A DNA stretch of 34,220 nt, from NCBI GenBank assembly GCA_020445645.1, contig JAGRGG010000206.1, positions 1 through 34,220 on the forward strand, in the 5' to 3' direction. The position numbers and the translations under genes are program-made. Positions 25,044 through 32,135 of the stretch are shown piece after piece. Under the pieces are notes generated by a model that was not told the DNA's origin, did not search any database, and saw nothing but the letters and a program-made list of their open reading frames with translations. Within the stretch, counting starts at the first letter, position 1, and every line of letters starts with the position of its first letter. Origin of the DNA: Geminicoccaceae bacterium (GTDB lineage Bacteria > Pseudomonadota > Alphaproteobacteria > Geminicoccales > Geminicoccaceae).

Positions 25044-25876
25044 CCGCCCGCCCCACCCGTGCCCGCCTCGCCCGTGCCCGCCTCGCCCGTGCCCGCCTCG
25101 CCCGTGCCCGCCTCGCCCGTGAAGGCGCGCAGGACGGCCGGGTTTCCGCCGACCTCCTCCGGCGGGCCGTCGGCGATCAGCCGGCCCCCGTCGAGGACGA
25201 GGATCCGGGCGGCGAGCCCGGCGAGCGAGGAAACGTCGTCGTCGGCGAGGAGGACGGCCATGCCTTCGGCAGCCAGCATCCGGATCAGGGTCGCCGCATG
25301 CGTGCGGCCGGCCACGGCGAGGCCGGCGAAGGGGTGGTCGAGGAGGAGCACGGCGGGGCGGCGGACGAGCGCCCTGGCAAGGTCGGCGAGGCGCCGCTCG
25401 CCCGGTGACAGGGCGGCGAGCGGCCGATCGGCGGCGCCGCCGAGGCCGACGAAGGCGAGCACGGCGAGCGCGTTCCGCCGCTCCTCGCCGCCCGTCCAGC
25501 CGAGCGGCAGCAGCAGGCGGCCCCAGTGGCGCGGCGCCTGGCCAAGGCGGAAGGCGAGGACGGCGAGGTCCGTCGGCGTCAGCCCGTCCAAAAGGCGGGG
25601 TTCGGCAAAGGTGCGGGCGAGCCCGGCCCCGGCGAAGCGGCCGGCCCGGCCGAGCCGCATTTGCCGGCCGAGCACCCAGGCGGCGCCGGCCGAAGGCCGG
25701 TGCAGCCCGCTCAGTACGTCGAGGAGGAGGGGCACCCCCGCTCCGGTCGGCCCGATCACCCCCAGCACCTCGCCGTGGGCGAGCCCGAAACCTACGTCGT
25801 GCAGGCCCTCGCCCCCGGGCACCCCGGCGGCGAGGCCGCGGCAGGCGAGGACGGCCGGGAAGCCGTCCCCGCTCAA
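25040..25876 (-). CDS. LivG-like ABC ATPase with dead Walker motifs
   Basis: This 278-residue protein has the LivG/UrtD layout but lacks the ATP-hydrolysis residues on its own face. Walker A reads GPTGAGVP (42-49), with K replaced by V48 and S/T by P49. The Q-loop position is A91 (RTFAEP). Walker B is LLLDHP, with H181 for the catalytic E. The switch histidine region is ADDD. Its signature LSPGE (156-160) is intact. TTG 25876 is used because it overlaps the permease stop by four bases. The C-terminus ends in four GEAGT repeats coded by a 15-base tandem repeat. Confidence 0.85.
   Translation of the reverse strand: MSGDGFPAVLACRGLAAGVPGGEGLHDVGFGLAHGEVLGVIGPTGAGVPLLLDVLSGLHRPSAGAAWVLGRQMRLGRAGRFAGAGLARTFAEPRLLDGLTPTDLAVLAFRLGQAPRHWGRLLLPLGWTGGEERRNALAVLAFVGLGGAADRPLAALSPGERRLADLARALVRRPAVLLLDHPFAGLAVAGRTHAATLIRMLAAEGMAVLLADDDVSSLAGLAARILVLDGGRLIADGPPEEVGGNPAVLRAFTGEAGTGEAGTGEAGTGEAGTGGAGG
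25056..25120. repeat. 15-base tandem repeat inside the LivG-like gene
   Basis: The unit CCCGTGCCCGCCTCG occurs four times in perfect tandem (25056-25115) plus a partial copy. On the minus strand it codes the GEAGT repeats at the C-terminus. It is a likely site of slippage-driven length variation, and it keeps frame because the unit is a multiple of three. Confidence 0.9.
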
Positions 25877-26769
25877 GGCCGCACCCTGAGCACGGGCGGA
25901 TCCTCCCGGCGAGCCAGGAACAGCCCGAGCACGAGGCCCGCCGCCGTCACGGGCAGCGAGAGGTCCGGCAGCCCCGGCGCCAGATCGATGGCGAGGCGGG
26001 GGAGGACGAGGAGGGGGACGAGCGACGCGCAGGCGAGCCCCTGCGAGCCGCCGCCGATGAGGACGGCGCCCGCCGCGACGAGGGAGAGGACGCCCCAGTC
26101 GGGGCGGGCGATGCCCGGCTCCTGCGGCAGCGCCTGGAGCGACACGATCCCGCCCGCGAGCCCGGCCATGAGCCCGGCGGCGAGGAGGGCGGCGGCGCGG
26201 CCGAAGCCGCCCTTCGTCCCGAGCCCGAGCAGGGCGCCGAGGCGGGGGTCGGCCCCAGCCGCGCGCAGGCCCACCGCCAGCGCCGTCCGCCCGAGCCAGA
26301 GGCGGACCGCCCCGGCCGCCGCGACGGCGAGGAGGAGGGGGACGACGTCCCCCGGCACGTCCGGGCGCCCGGGCCAAGGCAGGTCGGTCGGCAGGAGGAG
26401 GAGCGCCGCCTGCCCGAGCGCCAGCGACAGGGCGGCGGCCCGCCAGGGACCCCCTTCCCCGCCGGCCAGGAAGCCGAGGAGGGCCAGCGCCAGCGCCGCC
26501 GGGAGCGCCAGCGCCACCGCGAGCGGCAGGAGGAGGGCCGGCTCCGGGGTGAGGGCGAGGCCGAGCGGCGCCGTCCAGGCGGCGACGGCGCCGAGGCCCA
26601 GCACGAGGCAGCCCCCCTCCCGCAGCGCCGCGTGCGCCGCCAGGGTGAGGACGAGGGCGCCCGCCGTCTCGACGAGGAGCATCCAGGCCCCGCCCCCGGC
26701 GACGTGGAGGGCGAGCGGCAGGGCGAGCGCCGCGACGACGCCGACGAGGAGCCGCAGCGCCTCAGCCAA
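25873..26769 (-). CDS. LivM-like ABC permease (diverged)
   Basis: This 298-residue, very hydrophobic protein has about eight to nine helices and the general course of LivM/UrtC permeases. These include LRAAGADPRLGALLGL, the segment that contacts the ATPase, and a later GGIVSLQALPQEP. Conservation is weak, and Leu/Ala content is extremely high. TTG 26769 follows GAGAGG and overlaps the upstream permease gene by eight bases. The order permease, permease, ATPase, ATPase matches the branched-chain amino acid/urea transporter group. No binding protein is seen in the window; substrate unknown. Confidence 0.7.
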   Translation of the reverse strand: MAEALRLLVGVVAALALPLALHVAGGGAWMLLVETAGALVLTLAAHAALREGGCLVLGLGAVAAWTAPLGLALTPEPALLLPLAVALALPAALALALLGFLAGGEGGPWRAAALSLALGQAALLLLPTDLPWPGRPDVPGDVVPLLLAVAAAGAVRLWLGRTALAVGLRAAGADPRLGALLGLGTKGGFGRAAALLAAGLMAGLAGGIVSLQALPQEPGIARPDWGVLSLVAAGAVLIGGGSQGLACASLVPLLVLPRLAIDLAPGLPDLSLPVTAAGLVLGLFLARREDPPVLRVRP

Positions 26770-27388
26770 GGCCGGCGACCTCTCGCCTCGGCCGGGGCAG
26801 GAGCGCCAGGAGCGCCACGGCGAGGAAGGGGGCCAACGCCCACGGCCCGCCGAACACGAGCGGGAGCGCGAGGAAGCCGAGCAGGCCCGCCGCCGGCAGG
26901 AGGAAGGAAAGGCGCCGCCCGAGCAGGCCGACGAGCAGGGCGAGCAGCGGCAGGACGGCGTCGACCGTGCCGAGTTCGGCGAGGAGGAACCCCGCGAGCA
27001 GGGCGGCGGCGAAGGCCAACCCCCGCGCCCGCAGCCGGGCGCCGACCGTGTCGACCCCCATCCGGCGCAGGAGGTCCGGGTCGGTGCGCAGGCCCCGCCA
27101 CACCCGGCCGGCCCGGTCGAAGCGCCACGTCTTCAGGGTCCAGAGCAGGAGCCCGGTGCCGAGCGCCAGGAGCGGCAGGAAGAGCCGGGGGCCGGACGGA
27201 AGAGGGGCCGCGACGCCGGCGACGAGGAGGACCGGCAGGAGCACCGCCGCCGCCGCTGCCGGGCGGCGCGCGATCGGGGCAGCCGCCCCGTCGGGGGCGA
27301 GCCCGACGAGGAGAAGGACAGTCGCCAGCGCCGCGAGGACGAAGGCGAGGCCGAGGCGCAGGGCGACGAGGAGGAGGGCTGCGTCCAT
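26762..27388 (-). CDS. LivH-like ABC permease, shortened
   Basis: This 208-residue membrane protein has about six helices. The segment FDRAGRVWRGLRTDPDLLRRMGVD around residues 92-115 resembles the cytoplasmic coupling loop of LivH/UrtB, where GRAxRAxxxDxxxAxxxGI is usual. LivH proteins are usually about 290-310 residues; the typical INFAHG N-terminal stretch is absent. Either the gene is a reduced variant or its 5' end was lost at the palindromic insertion just upstream. ATG 27388 has no strong ribosome-binding site. It is the first gene of the diverged operon and divergent from the phytase-like gene. Confidence 0.55.
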   Translation of the reverse strand: MDAALLLVALRLGLAFVLAALATVLLLVGLAPDGAAAPIARRPAAAAAVLLPVLLVAGVAAPLPSGPRLFLPLLALGTGLLLWTLKTWRFDRAGRVWRGLRTDPDLLRRMGVDTVGARLRARGLAFAAALLAGFLLAELGTVDAVLPLLALLVGLLGRRLSFLLPAAGLLGFLALPLVFGGPWALAPFLAVALLALLPRPRREVAGLG

Positions 27389-27484
27389 GAGGTCCCAAGG
27401 ATCCGGGCCGGCGGATCGGGCACGACGAGGAAGGGCCTTGCCTTCCGCGGGTCCGAAAGGCCACAAGCGGCGAAACCGCGTTCT

Positions 27485-27490
27485 AAGGGG
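27485..27490 (+). promoter_or_regulatory. ribosome-binding site AAGGGG for a GTG start at 27497
   Basis: AAGGGG lies six bases before GTG 27497. It is the best translation start signal in frame with the phytase-like gene and is placed before the inverted repeat. Confidence 0.45.
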
Positions 27491-27496
27491 ATTGGC

Positions 27497-28606
27497 GTGT
27501 CCGTGTCCAGAAAGCCGGGGCGGGAGGACACGCTTCGCGTCCGCTGGCGCGGGGCCTTTTTTCTCTTTTTTTGTCTGTTGGTTGCGCTTGGCTCGAACGC
27601 CCGTGCCACGCACGGTCAACAGACGAAAAAAGAGAAAAAAAGGCCCCGCGCCAGCGGACGCGAAGCGTGTCTTCCCGCCCTGTGCCTCCTCCTCGCCGGC
27701 TGCGTCGCGCACGCGGCCGGGGCCGGTCTGGTCGCCATCCCCTTCGTCGACGGCGCCGACCTGCCGCTCGCCGACGAGGGCGGTCCGAACCGCCTCGGCC
27801 CTTTCGCCGTCGCCGGCAGCTTCGAGCTGGAGGGGCCGAAGGGGCTGGGCGGGATCTCGGGCGCCCTCGTCGACGGCGGCGGCCTCTACCTCCTGAGCGA
27901 CCGGGCGCGGCTCTGGCGGGCGACGATGGTGCTGGACGCCTCGGGCAACCTGAAGGCGCTGCGGGGCTGGCGGGACTGGCGCCTCGTCGATCCCGCCGAC
28001 TCTGCGCGCGACCTTGACACCGAGGACCTCGCCCGCCTCCCCGACGGCCGCCTCGTCGTCACCGACGAGGGCACGAACGGCCTCGGGATCCTGGGTGTGC
28101 CCGAGGGCGACGCCATCCCCGTCGATTTCAGCACCCTGCCTGCCGCCTTCCCCGTGACCCGCCCCAACAGGGGCGCCGAGGCGCTGACCGCCCTGCCGGA
28201 CGGGCGCCTCCTGGCCCTGAGCGAGGGCGAGCCCGCGCCGGACGGCCTCCTCGGCGCCGTCGTCGGCCCCGAGGGCAGCGCCCCCCTCGCTTGGCCCGAC
28301 GACGGCTTCAACCCCACCGCCGCCGACCTGGACGGCGAAACCCTCTACGTCCTGGAGCGCCGCTTCGGCCTCCTCGGCGGCTTCAAGGCCCGCCTCCTCC
28401 GCCTCGACGCCGCCGCCGTCCGCCCGGGCGCGAAGCCCCGCCCCGACCGCCTCGCCGCCATCGGCCCCGGCCTCGCCGTCGACAACTACGAAGCCTTGGC
28501 ATTCCGCCGCGACCCTGCCGGCCGCCCCCGCCTCCTCGTCGTCAGCGACGACAACTTCAACGTCCTCCAGCGCACGCTCGTGCTCGATCTGGTGCTCGAT
28601 CTGTGA
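27497..28606 (+). CDS. phytase-like esterase lipoprotein, 5' end read through a palindromic element
   Basis: The body of this protein (from about residue 69 of a 369-residue reading) fits the 'esterase-like activity of phytase' family: LLSDRARLW, DTEDLARLPDGRLVVTDEG (near 175), GAEALTALPDGRLLALSE, NYEALAF (near 331) and a final SDDNFN before the end. Such proteins are exported beta-propeller-like domains; enzymatic activity is poorly established. A lipobox LLAGC puts a lipidated cysteine at residue 69 if translation starts at GTG 27497. That is far too deep for a normal lipoprotein signal, because the palindrome 27518-27680 lies in between and is read in frame. No start codon exists between the palindrome and the lipobox, so the true start is uncertain. 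Confidence 0.7.
   Translation: MSVSRKPGREDTLRVRWRGAFFLFFCLLVALGSNARATHGQQTKKEKKRPRASGREACLPALCLLLAGCVAHAAGAGLVAIPFVDGADLPLADEGGPNRLGPFAVAGSFELEGPKGLGGISGALVDGGGLYLLSDRARLWRATMVLDASGNLKALRGWRDWRLVDPADSARDLDTEDLARLPDGRLVVTDEGTNGLGILGVPEGDAIPVDFSTLPAAFPVTRPNRGAEALTALPDGRLLALSEGEPAPDGLLGAVVGPEGSAPLAWPDDGFNPTAADLDGETLYVLERRFGLLGGFKARLLRLDAAAVRPGAKPRPDRLAAIGPGLAVDNYEALAFRRDPAGRPRLLVVSDDNFNVLQRTLVLDLVLDL
27518..27680. repeat. 63-bp-arm inverted repeat (palindromic element)
   Basis: The arms 27518-27580 and 27618-27680 match almost perfectly over 63 bases, with differences at three positions or fewer and a one-base shift in a T-run. They enclose 37 bases. From the outer end each arm reads GGGCGGGA, then GACACGCTTCGCGTCC, then GGCGCGGGGCC, then two T-runs split by CTC and a final GTCTGTTG. 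The arms contain copies 4 and 5 of the GACGCGAAGCGT repeat in opposite orientation. There is no transposase in or near it. It may be a MITE-like or REP-like composite. Confidence 0.93.
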
Positions 28607-28872
28607 GCACAGCCCGTGCCCAGAGGGTTCACCCCTTGGTACGGCAGGCCGAAGGTCACTCCCGTTCGAGAGGATGTAGGCATGGCCGACGCTCATGACG
28701 GACGTATCGCGGCGCATTTTTGTCGCTTTCGCGCCTCGGTAGGATTCAAGGGTTTAGGAGGAGGTTATTTGGGGCGACAAACCAACCGTTTTTGAACGAG
28801 GGATTTTGTCCAAAGAGTTTACGTCTGTCAGCGCTCTGACTACAATCACTCTACGCTACAAGGGGTAGAGAA
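28607..28872. other. 266-base transition into AT-rich DNA, no gene seen
   Basis: The GC-rich composition of the phytase-like gene gives way at about 28690 to AT-rich sequence that continues to about 29720. I see no gene, tRNA or terminator. A TTTAGGAGGAGG stretch resembles a ribosome-binding site but has no open frame after it. Confidence 0.4.
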
Positions 28873-29578
28873 TTGACTATTTCAAATAGCGAGCTTGATG
28901 TCATGGGATTGGAAAGATTGCTCAAGCCATTCCAGAGGTGGGGTGGAAGAAAGCAAATGATACCGCCTGTGAAACATTTTCCGACTTAATATCACCAATT
29001 ACGAAAACGACCGCAGGATCCAGAGGACTTGTTCAGGCTAAGTTTGGATGTACAAAAGATTTTTGCCGCCGATGCTGTTCAGCGTGCTCGACTGAAAATT
29101 CAGTATGTTTCTGCGCCGAAAAGGATTCCGCCATCGGCACGGAGATTAGTTTCCGCGATTGAGGAAGCATCCGTTGAAAGTGATGAAAACCTCAGGGATA
29201 TTTGGGCTAATTTGATTGCAAACGAGATGTCTGTTGGCGGCGTGCATCCTGAATTTCCAAGAATTCTGTCACGTCTAAGCACACAAGGACGCACTTGTAT
29301 TGTCTACGATTGCTGAACAGCATTCGATGGCGAGCATTAGAACTTATGCTGCAGAATTCACTAAAATTTTGGAGGCATCAATCCCCGGCATAGGGGTCAC
29401 CATTTCTGCCTTATTAGGGCAAGCGGTAATCAAAAGGACTGACGCACACCATGAACAGCTTGAGCGACTAGCTTTGATTTGGAAAAACAATACTTTCTGG
29501 AGCCTAATTTACTTCGGAGAAAAATTTGTAGCTGCGGTTACTAACTTATCCATTGCAACTGACCAAACATTCTCCTAA
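28873..29578 (+). pseudogene. DUF4393 (Abi-alpha-like) gene broken by three frameshifts
   Basis: Joining three frame changes restores a protein of about 235 residues with the DUF4393 pattern: ISNSELDVMG, IGKIAQAIPEVGWKKAND, SDLISPITKTTAG, QAKFDVQKIFAADAVQRA, IPPSARRLVSAIEEAS, IWANLIANEMS, HPEFPRILSRLS, then QDALVLSTIAEQH and a C-terminal YFGEKFVAAVT. DUF4393 includes the phage-resistance protein Abi-alpha. The shifts are one missing base in GGG at 28905-28907, one extra G at 29046-29047 and one extra G at 29287-29288. The likely start is TTG 28873 after AAGGGG. AT-rich composition suggests transfer. All three indels fall in short G runs, so sequencing error is a real alternative to decay. Confidence 0.75.
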
Positions 29579-29598
29579 GGCCAAATCTTAAATCCATA

Positions 29599-29629
29599 AA
29601 TCTCTTTTACGAGCGGAGATTAGATTTTT
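29599..29629 (+). terminator. weak terminator-like hairpin after the DUF4393 pseudogene
   Basis: AATCTC and GAGATT pair over six bases around an 11-base loop, with TTTTT a few bases later. The stem is short, so the call is weak. Confidence 0.3.
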
Positions 29630-29730
29630 GCCCAGCCAAACTACCTTGCTCGGCCTTTGCAGACGTGCCGCTCTACCCTGAATTTCCAACGGCTTTTGTG
29701 AAATGTCGCAATCTCCCCACCTCAACCCGA

Positions 29731-30060
29731 CTACCCCCGAAACGCCCCCATCAGAACCTCCCGCATATCGGGCTCCAGCGTGAAGGCGAGCCGCAGCCCC
29801 TCGGGGCCGATTCCGACGACGCGGCCCCTGAGCCCCTGCGGGTGGCCGAGGTCCCGCCACCAGAGGAGGACGCGGCGCCCCGGCAGCCCCGCGGGCCAAG
29901 CGTCTCGCGGTGCCAGGAGAGCGCCCTCCAGCCCGAGGGCGGTGAGCGACGCCGGGACGGTGCCGTCGCAGAAGCGAAGCTCCGCCCGCCGCCCCTTGCG
30001 GAAGCGAAGGCAAAAGCGCCCCTTGAGCGGCGTTTCGGCGTCGACGAGTTGGATCTGCAC
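29731..30060 (-). CDS. small PilZ-like protein
   Basis: This 109-residue protein has the beta-strand pattern of PilZ-type domains: CDGTVPASLTALGLEGALL, LPGRRVLLWWRDLG and a strand ending GRVVGIGPEGLRLAF. The RxxxR c-di-GMP-binding motif is not clear, so nucleotide binding is uncertain. GTG 30060 follows GGGAG at five bases. It is divergent from yebC. I treat the family assignment as a suggestion only. Confidence 0.5.
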   Translation of the reverse strand: MQIQLVDAETPLKGRFCLRFRKGRRAELRFCDGTVPASLTALGLEGALLAPRDAWPAGLPGRRVLLWWRDLGHPQGLRGRVVGIGPEGLRLAFTLEPDMREVLMGAFRG

Positions 30061-30271
30061 GGCTGCTCCCCGCCCTCACCGCGGCCTCGCCGCCACAGGG
30101 CCGGCCTTCGGATAGGATCGGGCTTGAAACGTGCCACACGTTCATGAACAAAGAATGAACGGGCGCCGCTTTTACCGCGGCGGGGCGGCCGGGGGCGGAA
30201 CCCTTCCGGGACGGGGTGCCGCCTGCTATAGGGTGCCGCGCTTCCCTCACCCGAACGAATCGACGCGAGAC

Positions 30272-31018
30272 ATGGCCGGTCATTCCCAGTTCAAGAACAT
30301 CATGCACCGCAAGGGGCGCCAGGACTCGATCCGGGCGCGCCGCTTCACCCGCCTGCTGCGCGAGGTACAGATCGCGTCCAAGAACGGCCTGCCCGACCCC
30401 GCGCACAATCCTCAGTTGCGAACGGCGATCCAGGCGGCGAAGGCCGAGAACGTGCCGAAGGACAACATCGACCGGGCGATCAAAAGGGGGCAGGGGGCCG
30501 ACGGCGAGGCCTACGAGGAAGTGCGCTACGAGGGCTACGGGCCGGGCGGGGTCGCCGTCATCGTCGAGGCGCTGACCGACAACCGCAACCGCACGGCGAG
30601 CGAGGTCCGCTCGGCCTTCAACAAGAACGGCGGGTCGCTCGGCGAGACGAACTCGGTGAGCTTCCAGTTCGACCGCGTCGGCGAAATCCGCTTCGACGCC
30701 GCCGTCGCCGACGCCGACACCGTCCTGGAGGCCGCGATCGAGGCCGGGGCCGAGGACGCGCGCTCGGACGAGGAGAACCACACGATCCTCTGCGCGCCCG
30801 ACGACCTCGCCTCGGTGCGCGACGCGCTGGAGGCCCGCTTCGGCCCGCCCGAGGAGGCCCGCCTCGGCTGGAAGCCGCAGGCGCTCGTCCCCGTCGACGA
30901 CGACAAGGCCGAGACCGTGTTCCGCCTCCTCGAAACCCTCGACGACAGCGACGACGTGCAGCGGGTGATCGCCAACTTCGAGGTCTCGGACGAGGCGCTC
31001 GCCCGCCTCTCCGGCTGA
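30272..31018 (+). CDS. yebC: YebC/PmpR family protein
   Basis: This 248-residue cytosolic protein has the start [15 protein letters not shown] typical of YebC, the [14 protein letters not shown] and [11 protein letters not shown] segments, and [19 protein letters not shown]. YebC proteins were long described as transcription regulators and more recently as factors that help translation of proline-rich stretches. It lies 14 bases upstream of ruvC, the common arrangement, so it heads the DNA-repair operon. ATG 30272 has a weak ribosome-binding site; earlier ATGs give no homology. Confidence 0.96.
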   Translation: MAGHSQFKNIMHRKGRQDSIRARRFTRLLREVQIASKNGLPDPAHNPQLRTAIQAAKAENVPKDNIDRAIKRGQGADGEAYEEVRYEGYGPGGVAVIVEALTDNRNRTASEVRSAFNKNGGSLGETNSVSFQFDRVGEIRFDAAVADADTVLEAAIEAGAEDARSDEENHTILCAPDDLASVRDALEARFGPPEEARLGWKPQALVPVDDDKAETVFRLLETLDDSDDVQRVIANFEVSDEALARLSG

Positions 31019-31032
31019 AGGGCGGCGGTCCC

Positions 31033-31533
31033 GTGCGCCTCATCGGCCTCGACCCCGGCCTCCAGCGCACCGGCTGGGGCGTGATCGAGGCCGTGGGCAA
31101 CCGCCTCGGCTTCGTCGCGTCCGGCGTCGTCGCCAGCGCCGCGAGCGACGACCTCGCAACGCGCCTCGACCGCCTCTACGTCGGCCTCGCCGGCGTCATC
31201 GAATCCTACAAGCCTTGCGAGGCCGCCGTCGAGGAAACGGTCGTCAACAAGAACGCGCTCTCGTCCCTGAAGCTCGGCCACGCGCGGGGCGTCGTGCTCC
31301 TCGCCGCCGCCCGCCACGGCCTTCACGTCAGCGAGTACGCGTCCCGGTCGGTGAAGCGCGCCGTGACCGGGACCGGGGCGGCCGAGAAAGAGCAGGTCGC
31401 GGTCATGGTGCGGATGCTCCTCCCCGAGAGCGGCCCCGTCACCGGCGACGCCGCCGACGCCCTTGCCGTCGCCTTGTGCCACGCGCATATCCGCCTCACC
31501 CATTCCCGCATCATGGCCGGAGTACGAGCTTGA
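31033..31533 (+). CDS. ruvC: Holliday junction endonuclease RuvC
   Basis: This 166-residue endonuclease resolves Holliday junctions made during recombination repair. The acidic catalytic residues are D7 (LDPGLQRTGWG), E67/E68 (AVEETVVNKN), and D139 and D142 (GDAADALAVAL). GTG 31033 is used because no upstream start fits the conserved N-terminus. Its stop overlaps the ruvA start (TTGA), so the genes are coupled. Confidence 0.97.
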   Translation: MRLIGLDPGLQRTGWGVIEAVGNRLGFVASGVVASAASDDLATRLDRLYVGLAGVIESYKPCEAAVEETVVNKNALSSLKLGHARGVVLLAAARHGLHVSEYASRSVKRAVTGTGAAEKEQVAVMVRMLLPESGPVTGDAADALAVALCHAHIRLTHSRIMAGVRA

Positions 31534-32135
31534 TCGCGCTGCTGCGCGGGCGCGTCGCCCACATCGCCGAGGACAGCGTCGTCCTGGACGTGAACGGCGT
31601 CGGCTACCTCGTCCACTGCCCCGCCCGCGTGCTGGGCCGGCTGCCGAGGAACGGCGACGCCGTGGAACTGCGCGTCGTGACGCAGGTGCGGGAGGACGCG
31701 ATCACCCTCTACGGCTTCCTCGACGCCTCGGAGCAGGCGTGGTTCCGCCTCCTCCAGGGCATCCAGGGCGTCGGCGCCCGCTCGGCACTGGCCATCCTCG
31801 GCGTGCTCGGCCCCGACGAGATCGCCCAGGCCGTCACGGCGGGCGACCGCACCGCCCTCACCCGCGCCCCCGGCATCGGCGCCCGCATCGGCACCCGGAT
31901 CGTGAGCGAGCTGAAGGAGCGCGTCGGGGGCCTGCCCGCCGTGCAGCCGATGGTGATGGCGCCGGGCAGAAGCGGCGGCGGCGACCCCGGCGGCGACGCG
32001 CTCTCCGCCCTCGTCCAGCTCGGCTACGGCCGCAGCGAGGCCTACGCCGCCGTGGCGAAGGTGCAGGAGCGCCTGGGCGACGCGGCCAAGCTCGACGCCC
32101 TCATCCGTGACTCCCTGAAGGAACTGGCCCGATGA
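31530..32135 (+). CDS. ruvA: Holliday junction DNA helicase subunit RuvA
   Basis: This 201-residue junction-binding subunit starts with the OB-fold [25 protein letters not shown]. It has tandem helix-hairpin-helix motifs ([17 protein letters not shown] and [19 protein letters not shown]) and a C-terminal domain III ([16 protein letters not shown]) that contacts RuvB. Its TTG 31530 start lies in the four-base overlap with ruvC. It overlaps ruvB by four bases (ATGA). Confidence 0.96.
   Translation: MIALLRGRVAHIAEDSVVLDVNGVGYLVHCPARVLGRLPRNGDAVELRVVTQVREDAITLYGFLDASEQAWFRLLQGIQGVGARSALAILGVLGPDEIAQAVTAGDRTALTRAPGIGARIGTRIVSELKERVGGLPAVQPMVMAPGRSGGGDPGGDALSALVQLGYGRSEAYAAVAKVQERLGDAAKLDALIRDSLKELAR

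Noticed and set aside
25056-25120. CRISPR array
   Set aside because: The 15-base units are directly adjacent without spacers and code a peptide repeat.
25526-27496. A 1026-codon plus-strand frame leading into the phytase-like gene
   Set aside because: Most of it is antisense to the LivM- and LivH-like genes and low-complexity. Only the part after about 27497 has family features.
29660-29690. tRNA gene or tRNA fragment (minus-strand GGTAGAGC)
   Set aside because: Only a D-arm-like octamer is present; no acceptor stem, anticodon arm or T arm can be drawn around it.
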